Positions 34,976 through 47,597 of a stretch of DNA of 64,000 nt are shown here, piece by piece (position 1 is the first letter of the stretch; each line of letters starts with the position of its first letter). Source of the DNA: Galeopsis tetrahit (Eukaryota > Streptophyta > Magnoliopsida > Lamiales > Lamiaceae); the NCBI GenBank assembly GCA_963675135.1, contig OY776131.1, positions 33,255,381 through 33,319,380 of the forward strand. Reading direction: 5' to 3'. A program made the position numbers and the translations under genes. The notes beneath the pieces are model-generated. The model made no database searches. It had not been told where the DNA came from and was given only the letters and a program-made list of their open reading frames with translations.

Positions 34976-36039
34976 TTCTGCGAGAAGATTTAGAGGGTTT
35001 GGAGAATTTTTCTTGCTGGAGCTTGAATTCGATTGTGCAGCTGAGTCCTAAGAATTGTTTGGCATAATAGATGTTGTACACACAAATCAAGACAATAATT
35101 AATTTCTAGAAAAAACCTTTCGAGTTCTATAGATGAAGAAAGACAAAAATTCAAAAAGTGTGAGCTTTAAAGTGATGTGACATTAGTAGTAGACATACTA
35201 GAGTGCTATAAATAATTTTAAAACTGTAATTACCGTGCTTAAACGAATTAACAAAGCCTTTAATGTATTTACCAACACTACTATGGAGATTCATTTTATA
35301 TGGAGAATTGAAAAGAATGAGATACACGATTCTGAGAATGAGGGAAGTGAAGTAGTGGATATAACTTCCCCATTAAATGACCGTGTGAAGTTAGGAGAAT
35401 AAAATTCTGAAAATTAAATATAATTAAAATCGGAATATATAATAACTGAAATAATAAAATAAGGTAAGACTTAGTCAATCAAATATTTCAGAGAATAATA
35501 TTTAATAATTATCAAAAATAACAAATTCCTAGAAAATTGGGATAAGAATCTGAGTTTACGTGTGTTTTGACTATTGTTGGCATTCTATACACCTCAACAC
35601 AGTTTTTTCATGATTTTACATCATATGTGTTGCTCTAATTTCTTTTTCTTTTTATCACACTTCACATTGATCCATCTTTTGAAAAGAGTGCATCGTAGCA
35701 GCGAACTCCGTGCCCCATAGTTACTCAATGGATTTGTGAATATTTTGATGCATTTTATATCACCTTTTGAAAAGAGATCATCGTAGTAGCGAGCTCCGTG
35801 TCCCATAGTTACTCAGTGATTTATAAAGCATCTAATAAGTGATATTTCTTTTTCAGCATTTGAGAGGTGTATAGGCTCTATTAGTATTATTCACAAGTTA
35901 CTCAGAATTCAAATAACAATCACAAAGGATTTCATTAATTCAATAATTACGAAAATTAAAGCAAGGAAACAAATAAGAGACTTATCTTAGTGTTGTCGCA
36001 AATGCTACCGCATTTGATACAACACCCTTGATCATATTT
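34976..36039. other. Spacer between pol and third ORF of element 4
   Basis: AT-rich and without a supported gene. It includes an imperfect direct repeat of about 56 bp at 35676 and 35764 (88 bp apart; cttttgaaaagag start, then catagttactca). Confidence 0.55.
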
Positions 36040-39030
36040 TCAGATATTACACAAACCAAGAGATTTTCGAAGGGATGAAAACCTCTTGTCATTAAGAGCT
36101 TTGGTGAAAATATCAGCCAATTGTTTTTCAGTAGATATGTACTCCAACTTAACAACTTCCTTTTCAACAAGATCTCTAATGAAGTGATGTCTAATACTTA
36201 TATGCTTTGTTAATGAATGTTGCACTGGATTTTTAGAAATATTTATAGCACTTGTATTATCACAGTACACAGTTAACACATCACTAGGTAAGCCATAATC
36301 ATGAAACATTTTTTGCAACCATAATAATTGAGTACAAAAACTCCCTGCTGCAATGTATTCTGATTCAGCTGTTGATTGACAAACACAGTTCTATTTTCTG
36401 TTGTGCCAAGAGATCAAGTTGTTTCCCATATAAAAGCAACCACCACTTGTGCTTTTCCTGTCATCACAATCACCTGCCCATTCTGCATCACTATACCCTA
36501 TCAAGGTACAATTTGTATCTTTGCTATACCAAATGCCTAAATCACTTGTTCCTGCAACATATTTAATGATTCTTTTAACAACATTCATATGTGATTCTTT
36601 GGGGTTAGCTTGATATCTAGCACATAGACATACACTGAACATGATATCAGGTCTACTAGAGCTCAAATAGAGAAGGCTACCTATCATTGATCTGTACAGT
36701 GTTGGGTCAACATTCTGTCCAACATTGTCTTTACTCAGTTTCTGAGTTGATCCCATAGGTGTTTTCATGTGTTTAGCATTTTCTAAACCAAATCTTTTTA
36801 CAAGATTTTTAGCATACTTACTTTGTGAAATATAAATCCCATCCTTTTGTTGTTTAATTTGCAATCCTAGGAAGTAATTCAAATCACCGACCATGGACAT
36901 TTCAAAAGTAGATGTCATTTCATTTACAGAGTGTTTGAGCATATTCTCACAAGTAGAACCAAATACTATATCATCAACATAGATTTGAGCAATCATTATA
37001 GAATTTTTATCATGTTTAATGAACATTGTTCTGTCAGCTTCTCCTCTTACAAAATCAAACTCAATTAAGAAATCTATTAACCTTTCATACCATGCTCTAG
37101 GTGCTTGTTTCAAGCCATATAGAGCCTTTTTCAGTTTAAAGACATGATCAGGATAATCAGGGTTTTCAAAGCCTTTAGGTTGTTCAACATAAGCTTCTTC
37201 CATAAGAATATCATTTAAAAAGACAGCTTTAACATCCATTTGGTGCAGTTTTATATCAATATAGCATGTTATGGCAAGTAAGAGCCTAATAGATTCAATT
37301 CTAGCAACAGGAGCAAATGTTTCATCAAAGTCTACACCTTCAACTTGTGTATACCCTTGAGCTACCAACCTAGCTTTGTTTCTAATAATTTTTCCCATCT
37401 CATCAGCCTTGTTTTTAAAGATCCATTTAGTCCACATAAAATTAACATGATATGGTCTAGGAACTAATGTCCAAACATCATTCCTAACAAACTGGTTTAG
37501 TTCTTCATGCATAGCTTCAATCCAATTCTCATCATCTAATGCTTCTTTAACAGTTTTAGGTTCAATCTTAGAGTGATAGCATTCATGATTTACCTTACTA
37601 CACATGCATGACATACATATAGATCTTACTACATCCTTTGAGTTCATACCCATCCTTCTTCTGGTTTGAACACATGTGGATTGTTCACCAATGATTTGAT
37701 CATGTGGATGATATTTCTGAATCCTTATGGAGGGAGTTTTCTGGAGATTATACAGATTTTCAGGATCTGTATTATCAGATGATTCCTCTGGTATGTCATC
37801 ATTCTTCTCAACATTTTGAACCTGGTCAACTTTTTCAGTATTGATTGGAACATCAATCAAATCTGAAATGTCTTCATCTTCAATGATTTTACATGTAATG
37901 TTTGTGTCATCATCAAAAACAACATTTACAGACTCTTGTACAGTATCAGTCCTAAAGTTATAGATTCTATAGGCCTTGCTATTTCTTGAATAGCCAAGAA
38001 ATAATCTTTTGTCACTCTTTGAGTCAAACTTATGTAACTGATCCCTGTCATTTAAGATGTAACAAACACAACAAAAAATATGGAAATATTTAAGGTTAGG
38101 CTTTCTATTGTTCAGAATTTCATATGGAGTTATAGTAGAATATGTTCTAATATAAACTTTATTTGCAATATGACAAGCAATGTTGAGAGCTTCAGCCCAA
38201 AATCTTTTAGATAAGTTCTTAGAACATAACATGACTCTAGCCATTTCTTGAAATGTTCTATTCTTTCTTTCTGATATGCCATTTTGTTGAGGAGTTTTAG
38301 GAGAAGAAAACTCTTGTATTATTCCTTTAGATTCACAAAACTAAGTAAAAGAACTATTTTCAAATTCTCTTCCATGATCAGACCTGATTCTGCATACTCT
38401 AGAATTGAAAACATTCTTGAATCTTTTGTACAAAATTTTGAAAATGGAAAAAGTTTCAGATTTATCTTTTAAGAATTCAATCCATGTGAATCTGGAATAA
38501 TCATCAACCACAACTAAAGAATACCTTTTACCTCCAATACTTTCTGTTTCCATAGGACCCATAAGATCCATGTGAAGCAATTCGAAACAATGTTTGGTTG
38601 AGCAATGTCCCAACATTTTGTAAGACACTTTAACCTGTTTGCCTTTTTGACAAATTCCACAAACCTTTTTATCTGAAAATTTCAGATCTGGTAAACTTGT
38701 AACATCTTTCAATCTAACAAGTTTATCAAGCTGTCTGTAGTTAGCATGTCCAAGTTTATGATGCCATAATGTATTATCATCAACTTTAGCCTTATTACAA
38801 GTAAGTTAAGATTCAGTAAGATAGCAATTATCAGCAGATCTGTTTCCCATCATGATACATTCATAATCTTTGTTTAACACATAACATGAGTTTTTGTCAA
38901 ATTTAACATGTAAATCATCATCACATAACTGACTAATGCTTATAAGATTGGCTAGTAATCCATGAACAAACAGAACATTGGATAACTTAGGAAAACCAGG
39001 AACATTTAATGTCCTTTTACCAATGATTCT
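36040..39030 (-). pseudogene. Pol of element 4: integrase, RT, RNase H
   Basis: One frame throughout, with stops near 39028, 38808, 38341 and 36391. It has a GAG-pre-integrase block (LWHHKLGHANYRQLDK), CGICQKGKQ, integrase D residues in HMDLMGP and RSDHGREF, PQQNGISERKNRTFQEMARV, RT with WIFKNKADEMGK, HQMDVKAVFLNDILMEE, QIYVDDIVFGS, and RNase H STAESEYIAAGSF and YCDNTSAINISKNPV, ending at SLGLCNI. The stop near 36391 stands where the family normally has Gln, as expected for CAG to TAG. Confidence 0.9.
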
Positions 39031-41112
39031 TCATTTAGATCCCCCACCATAAGTTACACTACCACCATTATAAGTTGTATAATCAGAAAGATAATCAAGT
39101 TGACCTGTCATGTGTTTAGAACAACCACTATCAAAGTACCATAATCCAGGAATACATGCTTTTAGAGACATATGAACAACATTGCAAGATGTATTTTCTT
39201 TTGGTGTCCACACAGAATGTGATCTTAAATGTTGAGTCATTTCAGGCAATACAAAAGTTTTCAGATGATTTTTCTTCTTCAAACATTGAGGGCTTTTATG
39301 ACCTTTTTTAAAACAGTAATGACAAATCACATCTTTTATATTGTCCTGAGACTTAGCAGAAACACTATGATTGTAATTTACTTCAGCTTTTACAAAAACA
39401 GTAGGTTTCTTAAGTTCAAATTTCTTGGAATTTTTACCTTGGTAGCCAATACCTGATTTTCTTGAGTTGTTGGTCATAAGAGAGTCTTCTAGTTTCATCT
39501 TTCCTTCAGAAAATCTTTTAAAGCTTAGTGAGGCTTCCTTCAACCTATCTTCAAGTTTAGATATCTCAATATCTTTTCTTGTTAGAATACTTTCAAGCTT
39601 AGTAATAGATTCTCTTAAATCAGAATTATCAAAGTTCAGAGACTTAATTATGTGGTTAAGTTTCTCAGTTTCAAAAGATATCTTGAAAACTTTTTCATTT
39701 GTTAAAGGTTTTTTATAAGAATATTTCTTAAAGTCAAGAACACACACTTCTAATCTTTCTTTGAGTTTAGAAATTTCTTTATCCTTCTTTGTTAAAAGAC
39801 TTTCCAGTTTGAAAACAGTGTTAGACAGGTCTTGAATGTCAGCATCTCTTCTGGATAAACCTGCTTTACTTGATGTACCTGTCTCTGTAACAGAACTTGT
39901 GAAACAGTTAATTTCTGGAGCATGATTATTCAGTGATTTCCCAAATGATGATTCATTTGTCCTCACATCGTAATAATCTTCCAGATCATCATCAAGAGTA
40001 TCATCATACATAATTCTAGCAGAGAAAGCTTTTTCAAGGTCTTTGTCAGGATCATGTTCAACATCAGACTCATCACTTAAAGTAGCAGTGAAATTAAGTT
40101 TCTTTTTTAGAATGGTGTTGGCACATTCATTAGCATAATGACCATATCCAGAACATGCATCACATTTAACATTCTTCCTATAATTTTGGTCAGATCTAAA
40201 CATGTTTCCTCTTTCTAATTGTCTAGAAGGATTAAAAATGTTCTTCCTAACAGGCAATTGTTGAGTATTATTAATCTGGACCTTAGGTTGAATGTTATCC
40301 TTAAACTTATTGTTCTTGTTCCTCATGAATGTTTTAAACTGTTTAGTAATAAATGCCATGTAATCAGGATTGTTAAGATATTCCTCAATATCATCTTCAT
40401 CCAGAACCTGATGATGCTGATGATGAGGCATCACCTTTGAAAACAAACACTTTCTTTTCATTATCGGTCTTTTCAGAAATGTTCATTTCATAAGTTTTCA
40501 AAATACCAATCAATTCATTTTGACTTAACACATCAGTATCCTTAGCTTCTTCTATAATACATATCTTAGGTTCAAAACGTTTAGGGACTGATCTAAGAAT
40601 TTTATGTACTAACCTCGAGTTGGATATTGGATCTCCAAGAGAATGAGCTTCATTTGAAATCTCAGTTAGCTTTTCATTATAAGATGAAATGGTTTCATCT
40701 TCCTTCATCCTCAGATTTTCAAACTTGGTTCCAAGCATACGAAGTCTGGTTCTTCGTACACTGTCTGATCCTTCACAATGCTCTTGTAGCCGATCACATG
40801 AATCCTTCGAAGAAATGCAGTTTGAGATGATTTTGAACATTGAGTCATCAATTGAGGTGAAGATTGCATTCAATGCCTTTGAATTGTAACTTGCAGCTGT
40901 GATTTCTTCATTAGTCCAGTCAAGCTCTCTCTTGATCCGAGATTCATTGTCTTCATCCGCCGTGGTTCTTGGTTGAGTCCAACCAACAAGAACACTCCTC
41001 CAGGCTCGTTCATCAATGGATTTGATGTACATTCTCATCTTTGGTTTCCAGAAGGCATAATTCGTGCCATCTAGAATTGGAGGCTTTAATGCGGGTGAAA
41101 GTGGATACTCCA
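39031..41112 (-). pseudogene. Gag and protease of element 4, one frameshift
   Basis: Gag starts at ATG 41112 (MEYPLSPALKPPILDGTNYAFW). The capsid region runs to about 40400, where one extra G changes the frame (SSGSG then stop, against DEDDIEEYLNN in the next frame). The second frame, from about 40440, has two zinc knuckles, CDACSGYGHYANEC and CHYCFKKGHKSPQC, separated by coiled coil (about 39880-39480), then the protease motif WYFDSGCSKHMTG and a stop. Gag and protease share one frame here, unlike elements 2 and 3, where pol starts in another frame. Confidence 0.85.
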
Positions 41113-41165
41113 TTTTAGATTTACACACTCTAAGCAGAATCTCTACTTAGTGTATCAAATAGTTG

Positions 41166-41177
41166 GCTCTGATACCA
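41166..41177 (-). promoter_or_regulatory. Primer-binding site of element 4
   Basis: TGGTATCAGAGC on the minus strand, two bases inside the LTR. Confidence 0.95.
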
Positions 41178-41179
41178 AC

Positions 41180-41950
41180 TGAAAGTGTGTGTGCGTGCGA
41201 AATTAGAGATGTTGTTTGTCGTGTTGGCACTGTCCAGACAACACTATGCAGCGGAAATTAAAATGCACGTAGTGAAAATGGAAGTATTCAAAATTTGCAT
41301 AGATTTTAAAATAATCTATGTTGTTCACTATATAAAAATATGTGAAACGATTACAACCTCTTAGAGGTGTACAATAACACTACGAAAGTGTAAATGATTT
41401 ACTAGATCCTATGAAACTATCTCCCTCATAGATCTATGCATACAACCTAGTAAATAAGACTATGTTCAAACACACTATTATTCGGGTTTACAATAATGTG
41501 AAGAACTACAAGAAGAAACAATAATTTTCCTAACTAGAAGTGTATAGAGCGTTCAATAGTGTAGTGATCGATTTCAGCTTTTCTTCTTGTGTATCTTGTG
41601 TTGAGGCAGCTACTGTATTTATAGGCTTCATGGACGAACTGCCTTCAACTCCTATGATCATCATAGCCGTGAGATCAAGCGGTTAAGAAACTTCTCTCCA
41701 CCACTCCTAGAATGTAGATACTTGTGATATCATGTCCAATAACTTCTCACTCCCACGCAGTGGCATGACTTGGTGTTGCCCACGTCTTCTAACTGCTCTG
41801 GGGACATCATTAGACAACGAGCGTAAGATCGGAGTTAGTGAGAAAAGGAAGGGCAAATTCTGATGTTGTCATAAGTGTTGGGAACATTAAACACAACACT
41901 CGGTTGTTAGTGTTGGATCATTAAACAGAACACTTATATCAACATCAACA
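41180..41950 (-). repeat. 5' LTR of element 4 (771 bp)
   Basis: Sense ends are TGTTGATGTTG and ACACTTTCA. The TATAAATA box lies at 41623-41616. Confidence 0.9.
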
Positions 41951-42150
41951 GATAGTATTCAGTTTTGATCATGATAATTAAATATACTATATGCTTATAA
42001 GTATATAATATAATATAATATTGGATCGGTTCTTTAATATATTAGTATAGCCAAAGTCTTATGTGCACTCAAGTACACGGTGTACATGAGTGGACTTTGA
42101 CTGGTTAACTGTTGACCGTTGACCGGTCAACGATCAAACTTTAACTTTTT
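41951..42150. other. AT-rich spacer with a palindromic motif
   Basis: No gene. 42064-42098 holds tgcactcaagtacac and ggtgtacatgagtgg, two halves of an imperfect inverted repeat. A related actcaagtaca ends the window. 42109-42135 repeats the gttgaccgttgaccggtcaac theme. Confidence 0.4.
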
Positions 42151-42154
42151 TTTT

Positions 42155-42384
42155 TAAAGTGTATGTTAGTATATTGAAAAATACATCTTTGTTTTTTTAA
42201 TGAAAAGTGTATGTTACTATATTGAAAAGTGCAACATTGTTTTTAATGAAAAGTGTATGTTCTTATAATTGAAAAATGTATTTCATTATAACTGAAAAGT
42301 GTATGTTATTATAACTGAAAAGTGTATGATATTATAACTGAAAAGTGTATGATCTTTTAATGAAAAGTGTAAGTTATATAATGC
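42155..42384. repeat. AT-rich minisatellite, left of the mitochondrial insertion
   Basis: Degenerate units of about 22-35 bp, each with GAAAAGTGTATG or a close form, repeat about eight times. The same units resume at 47598 after the mitochondrial DNA. Confidence 0.8.
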
Positions 42385-42482
42385 ATCCACCCTTTTTACT
42401 TAGCTTGTTTGCCTTTTTAGAAAGGACTAAGTCTTCCCTTCCAAGGCCAGCCCACGAACTCTAACCATGCTCAGCTCCGCAC

Positions 42483-42577
42483 AATATAGGGATTGGCACA
42501 CTTTCGGGAAGAACATAGAATAGTAGAGGATCCAGCATGCAGAACACGGCGATCATTAGAAATTCACGAATTAGAGA
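42483..42577 (-). pseudogene. nad4: Mitochondrial nad4 exon 1 end and start of its group II intron
   Basis: The minus strand encodes a Nad4 segment (NADH dehydrogenase, complex I, membrane arm): REFLMIAVFCMLD followed by PLLFYVLPESVPIPI. Codons at positions where the mature protein normally has Cys, Leu, Phe and Leu are CGT, CCT, CCC and CCA, the genomic state before C-to-U editing. At 42482 the sequence continues GTGCGGAGC, the start consensus of a group II intron, matching the nad4 exon 1/intron 1 boundary. Upstream of about 42577 homology stops. It cannot be functional in the nucleus. Confidence 0.85.
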
Positions 42578-43012
42578 TAGAGGGCTTTGAGGCGAGATCC
42601 ACTCTTTCACCTGCCACCCGTAGCCGTCCCCCTTATCAATAAATTGTTGAGCCCGTAGCAAAGCAAAAAGACCAAGGTGGAAGGTGTTATGCCGCCTTCG
42701 ATGTTCGATCGTTAGCTGCTTATACCACTCACCTAAGCTTACTTAGGAGTTGGTATGCAGAAAGTCCAGGTAGAAGATTTTAATCTTTGGTAAGAAAAGA
42801 ACATGGAGTGACTAGTGACAGTAGAAATTGAAACAAAAACCCCAAAACTACAGGATGCAGCAAAATAACCTGGTTAGGAAGTTTTGACCCATATAAGAAC
42901 AATATGCCGCCGGTCGTTCGATAGCTACCTTTCAGCCCAACCCAAAGCCAATGGGCAATCTAGCTTACATTTCACTAGTTGCCATAATGAGGGAAAGATG
43001 TTGAGAGCTATG

Positions 43013-43120
43013 CACGGGGTCTTACCGTCTAGCCGTTGGTACTCCGCATCTTCACGGAGAATTCAATTTCACCGGGTCCATGTCGGAGACAGCGGGGAAG
43101 TCGTTACACCATTCGCGGGT
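43013..43120 (-). rRNA. rrn26: Fragment of mitochondrial large-subunit rRNA (rrn26)
   Basis: The minus strand reads CGAATGGTGTAACGAC, then TGTCTCCGACATGGACC, GTGAAATTGAATTC, GTGAAGATGCGGAGTACC and GACGGTAAGACCCCGTG. This is the conserved domain IV-V block of bacterial-type 23S rRNA ending in the GACGGAAAGACCCCGTG region near the peptidyl-transferase domain. Bases on both sides are unrelated, so only about 108 bp are present. I favour mitochondrial over plastid origin because of its neighbours and the wording of the variable parts. Confidence 0.85.
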
Positions 43121-46100
43121 TTAGCTTCTTTTTTCCGATGGGAGCCTGCCCCCCATAGCACAACTCCACTAACTCAGGTGGTTCCCTGCTGGTAGGCATA
43201 ACTTAAATTTATCCACAGCCTTTGAGTCCCACGTAGAGATTCTTGAGTTGAGCTACTACGCCCCGGGTTAAGGATTAAGGATCTGGGGACAATTAGTGCA
43301 CCCACGGTTCCTCATCTAAACATTGCAAACAAGATTTCGACGTACTCCCGAGTCACCAAAATCTCGGATTCAAGCTTTTTCATAGATGTAGCTTTTATGT
43401 TTTATCAAGCAATCGACATAGAAAGATACAGCCGAGTCGGAAAGCTTTGTTTGTAGAGGGCTCTGATCTTTCTTTATATGAGGCATATAAACGAATGTTG
43501 ATTGGTCTAATTCTAAGAAATAACTGGTTCGACATAAACATAATATGTCAACATAAGCAACATAGGTTAGTCCTTAAGCACTAGATCCAGACCTGGATTG
43601 AATATCTTGAATTGAAAGCCTACCTAATAGTTTAAGCCGGTTAGGGGCAGTTTTTAGTAATAAATAGTTTAAGTACTCACTGGATAAAATAGTGACTTCG
43701 AGACAGAGATAGTGAATCCTTTTTCTTCGGAAAGGACTCATCATCCACAGATCCGCCTGGCCTTTCCCAATCAAACAAGGGTTCGAAGGAGAAGAGGACA
43801 TATGGCCGAGAATCGAAGAAGCAAAAGAGGACCCTTTCCAAATGACCGATAGAGGTTGGACAGATTCCTCTTACCAGAAGGAGGAGATAATAAGGCCTTC
43901 ACCTCCAGGAATGAAAAATCGTCTACCCCCGCCCTATCCTATCCCTGCAGCGAAAAGTCGAGTTCTCTATTTATCTTTGAGGACATCATCCGACTTAGCG
44001 ACAAACCTCTAGATCAAATGAAAATGAAAAGAAGGATCCCGTAAGATCAATAATGCCTTGAACTCCAATTAGAGTACGTGGTATATATATATATATATTC
44101 TAGAACACTCTCAACTACTCACTATTTGAAGTGTTGTCTCTGAACCCTAAGAGCTATCTACAGATAGAGTTCTATCGGCACTCTAAAAGCCAATACATGG
44201 AAGACGAACCTCTGATTCTGTGCCAGAAGTTGTCGACGACAATGGGGGGATACTAACATCAGACGATGAGGCAGCCTCAGTTACCATACATATGAATGAA
44301 GTGGCAGCAAGCCTGCCTACTAAAGTACTTCAGCGTCTACTGAGTCAGCGACATTTCCCTTTCCTACAATGGAATGGATGAAAGGTACCCAAGTCCAAAT
44401 CTCATTCAAAAGACGTGGGTGGGTTCATAACGTATTCCAGAGCGGGAGTAGGTCAAAGCTTTCACTTTCAAAATCGCAGCACAGGACTTGAAAACAAAAC
44501 TCCCTGCTATGCATACCTTCTGTTATGTCCGTATGATTGCTCACTAACTGAAAACTGACTTTTTTTTTTAGTTAGCACCGACATCAAAGGAAACTTCCAA
44601 TGAAAGACGATCAATGGCTGAGAACTCGTCTTAAGCGTACTCTATTGGCTATTCTGGAATCTAAGTAGTAGCTCGATTTAGATCTAAAAAGGAGAACATT
44701 CTATTAGGGCTGGGGGGGACCCTATTATCTTATCTATTCTATAGAGCACAAGCAGATAGATCATAAAAGAAGGGTAGACATAGACTAACAAGAACCCCAC
44801 CTTAATTGACTAGTTCCTAAAAAAGGGATAAAAACCTAGTAAGGAATCCAACTATTCATTCAGTTGCACCACTTCTTTCTTCTTCTTCACTTCGGTGGTG
44901 AAACTACTTTTACGGGCGTAAATAAGAAAAAGTTCTTCATTTCTCGCTCTTACCCTACGACAAGCAGGTACTCATCAACAATTCATTTCCGCATCTGCAT
45001 ACATTCCTCTTGGAATTGACTTTCCATCTGGGACCTACCTTCCTCCTGGGATGTAATAAATTGGAATAAGGATCTTATCTCCTATGCGATCTTGCCCTGC
45101 CCTATTAGTTAGGGATACAAAAGTTATAGATCCCTTTGGTTTTCCTTCTCTCATTTTGTGATTGAATAGAGAAAGAGTGTTCATGCCATATCAGGCAATG
45201 GTGGCAGGTAGCTTGACAGTAGCATACTTTGGGCGATCCGCAGATCGAGTACCAATTATACCATTGCTCGGCTTGTTAACTCCCTTCAGGGTCCTTCTTT
45301 CCACCTGCCTCTGCTTAATCCGTATTTGCTTTGGCGGAATAGCACTAGGATAAGAGCATTCTCCGCCCTATGAGCTGAGCTGACTCCTGCCCTATTGTGG
45401 TATAAATGAAAAGGTATATGATGAGATTATCGTATCACTGTAAGCAAAAAGTAACACAACAGATGAAAAAGGGAGAAGCCGCTAGTTGGACTGCTCTGCT
45501 CCCCCCAGCCGGAAGAAAGCTATAGATCTCTCTTCCTGGCACCGCCAAAGACTCTAACTAATCGATCAAGTCTCTCTCCTCTGCCCTGCCATAATCTCAT
45601 TCCTTTTGGTCTTCTTTGCTGCTTGGTTGGCGCAATACATGGTGCACGGTGCCATGCGTACGTACTGTCGTAAGGACCAACTGCCGGGAGCAAGTGCTAG
45701 AGAAATTCTTGAATCTACTGACGTCTGTCTTTAGAAGGGGCCAATGCTTGATCAATAATGAGTGAACGGGCCGTAGTCAATTACTCAGACGGAGTAGGAT
45801 TTGTCGTCCTCCACCTATTTACCAAGGCAGCACCCAACAACGACGTTGCTCAGTCACAATACGCAGGGGCAGCCCCTCTGAATGCATTGATAGATACACC
45901 CGCGGAGCCAGGTACGAAAAGTTTGACCTGTTGTGACGAGTTGATCGCTGACGAATCCTGAAATTCATCTAAATTTACAGGGTTTCGGACACAAAAATGG
46001 ACCTATTTTGGAAACTCAATATAATATTATACGTATTTTCGATAAATGATGGTCCAAGAAATGGTCCTTTGTGAATGAGCGATAACGAAATCCTCGGAAA

Positions 46101-47043
46101 AATGCGACGTGAAAACGTTCGAAAAAGAACCAAGATCTTGAATGTATTGCGTCATCGATTTCTCTTTTTGTCTCCCCTGAGGCATCGGCTGTGGTCGTTT
46201 CCGCTGCGTATGGCTGGTCTGCGTCCGTCTCCATTTCTGCCCGCCTTACAGGACTTCCGGAGTCCAAAGATCTAGGACGAACAAGCCCAGTTGAGCATCC
46301 GAAAGAGAACCATGATGGCGACCAAGCCTAAGCGGAATTGTCCTTACCGAATCCTATGTCTGGTGTACGAAGAAAGAAGGAGGCAAAGAGAACCAAAGGT
46401 GGAAGGGAAAGGAGACAAGCTTAGTTCACTTCTCTACCTTTTTTCTTTAGGCAACGAGACGTCGCTCCTGTTGGACTGAATGTACTTTTGAGACGGTGAA
46501 TTCTTTGTTTACCACGTATCGACTAATGATACACCTTCTAAATGAAATCTATATTTTAATAGTACTTTGCCCAAGCGAGTACTCAATAGAAGTCAATCAC
46601 AACCCTTCCCGCGTGTAACAGAAAGAGAGAACTCATGTAGTTTGACCTGCCGAATGTGTATGATCGAAAGATGCCAGAGTCAAGGCAAAAGATTGGTAAT
46701 TCTATGATGTACGAAGAAAAGAAAGAATGATTTTTGTAATCATCTGAGAGGAACATTCTCCTCAAGTTGGCATTTCGTCTTTGATAATTTGTTATATGCT
46801 TTACACATGTGCTTCGGTGTACTTTCCCGATAAGGCAGGTTAATGAATCCCAATGGTAGAAGTAGGAAGTAGAATGTAAAGTCAAGCTTTCGCCCTTTCG
46901 GGTCCAAGAATTCAAATATTGAACCTGTCGTGCAGAATTCATGTTGTCAGTATCATCTCTTTAGAAGGTAATAGGACGTACCATAAATATCATTAAGCAG
47001 TGAAGGAGTCCTTTATTTATTATAAGGCATCCCACTCGGGAAC

Positions 47044-47079
47044 AACCGTCTGATGGAAAACGACTTTCACGTTCGGTTC
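47044..47079 (+). ncRNA. Group II intron domain V-like hairpin upstream of nad2 exon
   Basis: The sequence ACCGTCTGATGGAAAACG...CACGTTCGGTT folds with complementary ends (ACCG/CGGT) and has the GGAAAAC internal loop type of plant mitochondrial group II domain V. It lies about 150 bp before the nad2 exon, in the place expected for the 3' part of the intron in front of that exon. Confidence 0.65.
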
Positions 47080-47234
47080 AGAGAGCACTTTTTTCGTTGA
47101 GAATTCCTCGTTCCATTTCGTGTGAATTCCCCAGCGGCGAATTCAAAACTTGCGGGGCCCTATCTATTCCATCTCTCGAGCCCCGAAGAAAACCCCCCTC
47201 CCCTTCAGACTCAATATCTCTTTTGACTCTATAT

Positions 47235-47474
47235 ATGTGGGCACCTGATATCTATGAGGGTTCACCCACCCCGTTTACAACATTCCTTTCTATTGCGCCT
47301 AAAATATCTATTTCTGCTAATATTTCACGTCTTTCTATTTATGGTTATAATGGAGCTACATTGCAACAAATCTTCTTGTTCTGCAGCATTGCTTCTATGA
47401 TCTTAGGAGCACTGGCCGCCATGGCCCAAACAAAAGTCAAAAGACTTCTAGCTCATAGTTCAATTGGATCTCTA
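47235..47474 (+). pseudogene. nad2: Mitochondrial nad2 exon fragment
   Basis: The plus strand encodes MWAPDIYEGSPTPFTTFLS, then PKISISANISRLSIYG, GATLQQIFLFCSIASMILG and ALAAMAQTKVKRLLAHSSIG, an internal piece of Nad2 (complex I). The frame before ATG is not Nad2, which fits an exon start after an intron ending in AT. After HSSIG the expected HVGY is replaced by unrelated residues, so the exon is broken at about 47465. Only about 78 residues remain of a protein of roughly 490. Confidence 0.9.
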
Positions 47475-47597
47475 GTGGAGTGGCTGCTTCCTCACCCAAA
47501 GCAAGACAATGTCTAGGTAGCCAACGCATGAAAACGTCTAGTCAACGATATAATGCTAGCTTGTTATACGTACCTTTGCAAGAAGCCGGCAAGACAG

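Larger units (their letters stand above)
32242..41950 (-). mobile_element. Element 4: SIRE/Maximus-like Copia retrotransposon
   Basis: Minus-strand order: 5' LTR (41950-41180), primer site, gag, protease, integrase, RT, RNase H, spacer, third ORF, polypurine tract and a partial 3' LTR (32594-32242) cut by G1. Coding frames are recognisable throughout but carry several nonsense codons and one frameshift. It is a different family from elements 1-3: its LTR is shorter (771 bp) and its LTR ends differ. The right flank is gatag (41951-41955). Confidence 0.9.

Noticed and set aside
43013..43120. Plastid 23S rRNA as source of the rRNA fragment
   Set aside because: The conserved core fits both organelles, but neighbours are mitochondrial and the variable parts fit the mitochondrial gene better. 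A direct alignment would settle it.
43560..46480. Short open frames in the mitochondrial insertion (43574-43801, 45162-45353, 45758-45961, 46291-46479)
   Set aside because: Each is 60-80 codons, matches no mitochondrial protein I know, and lies in rearranged DNA; chance frames are the simpler reading.
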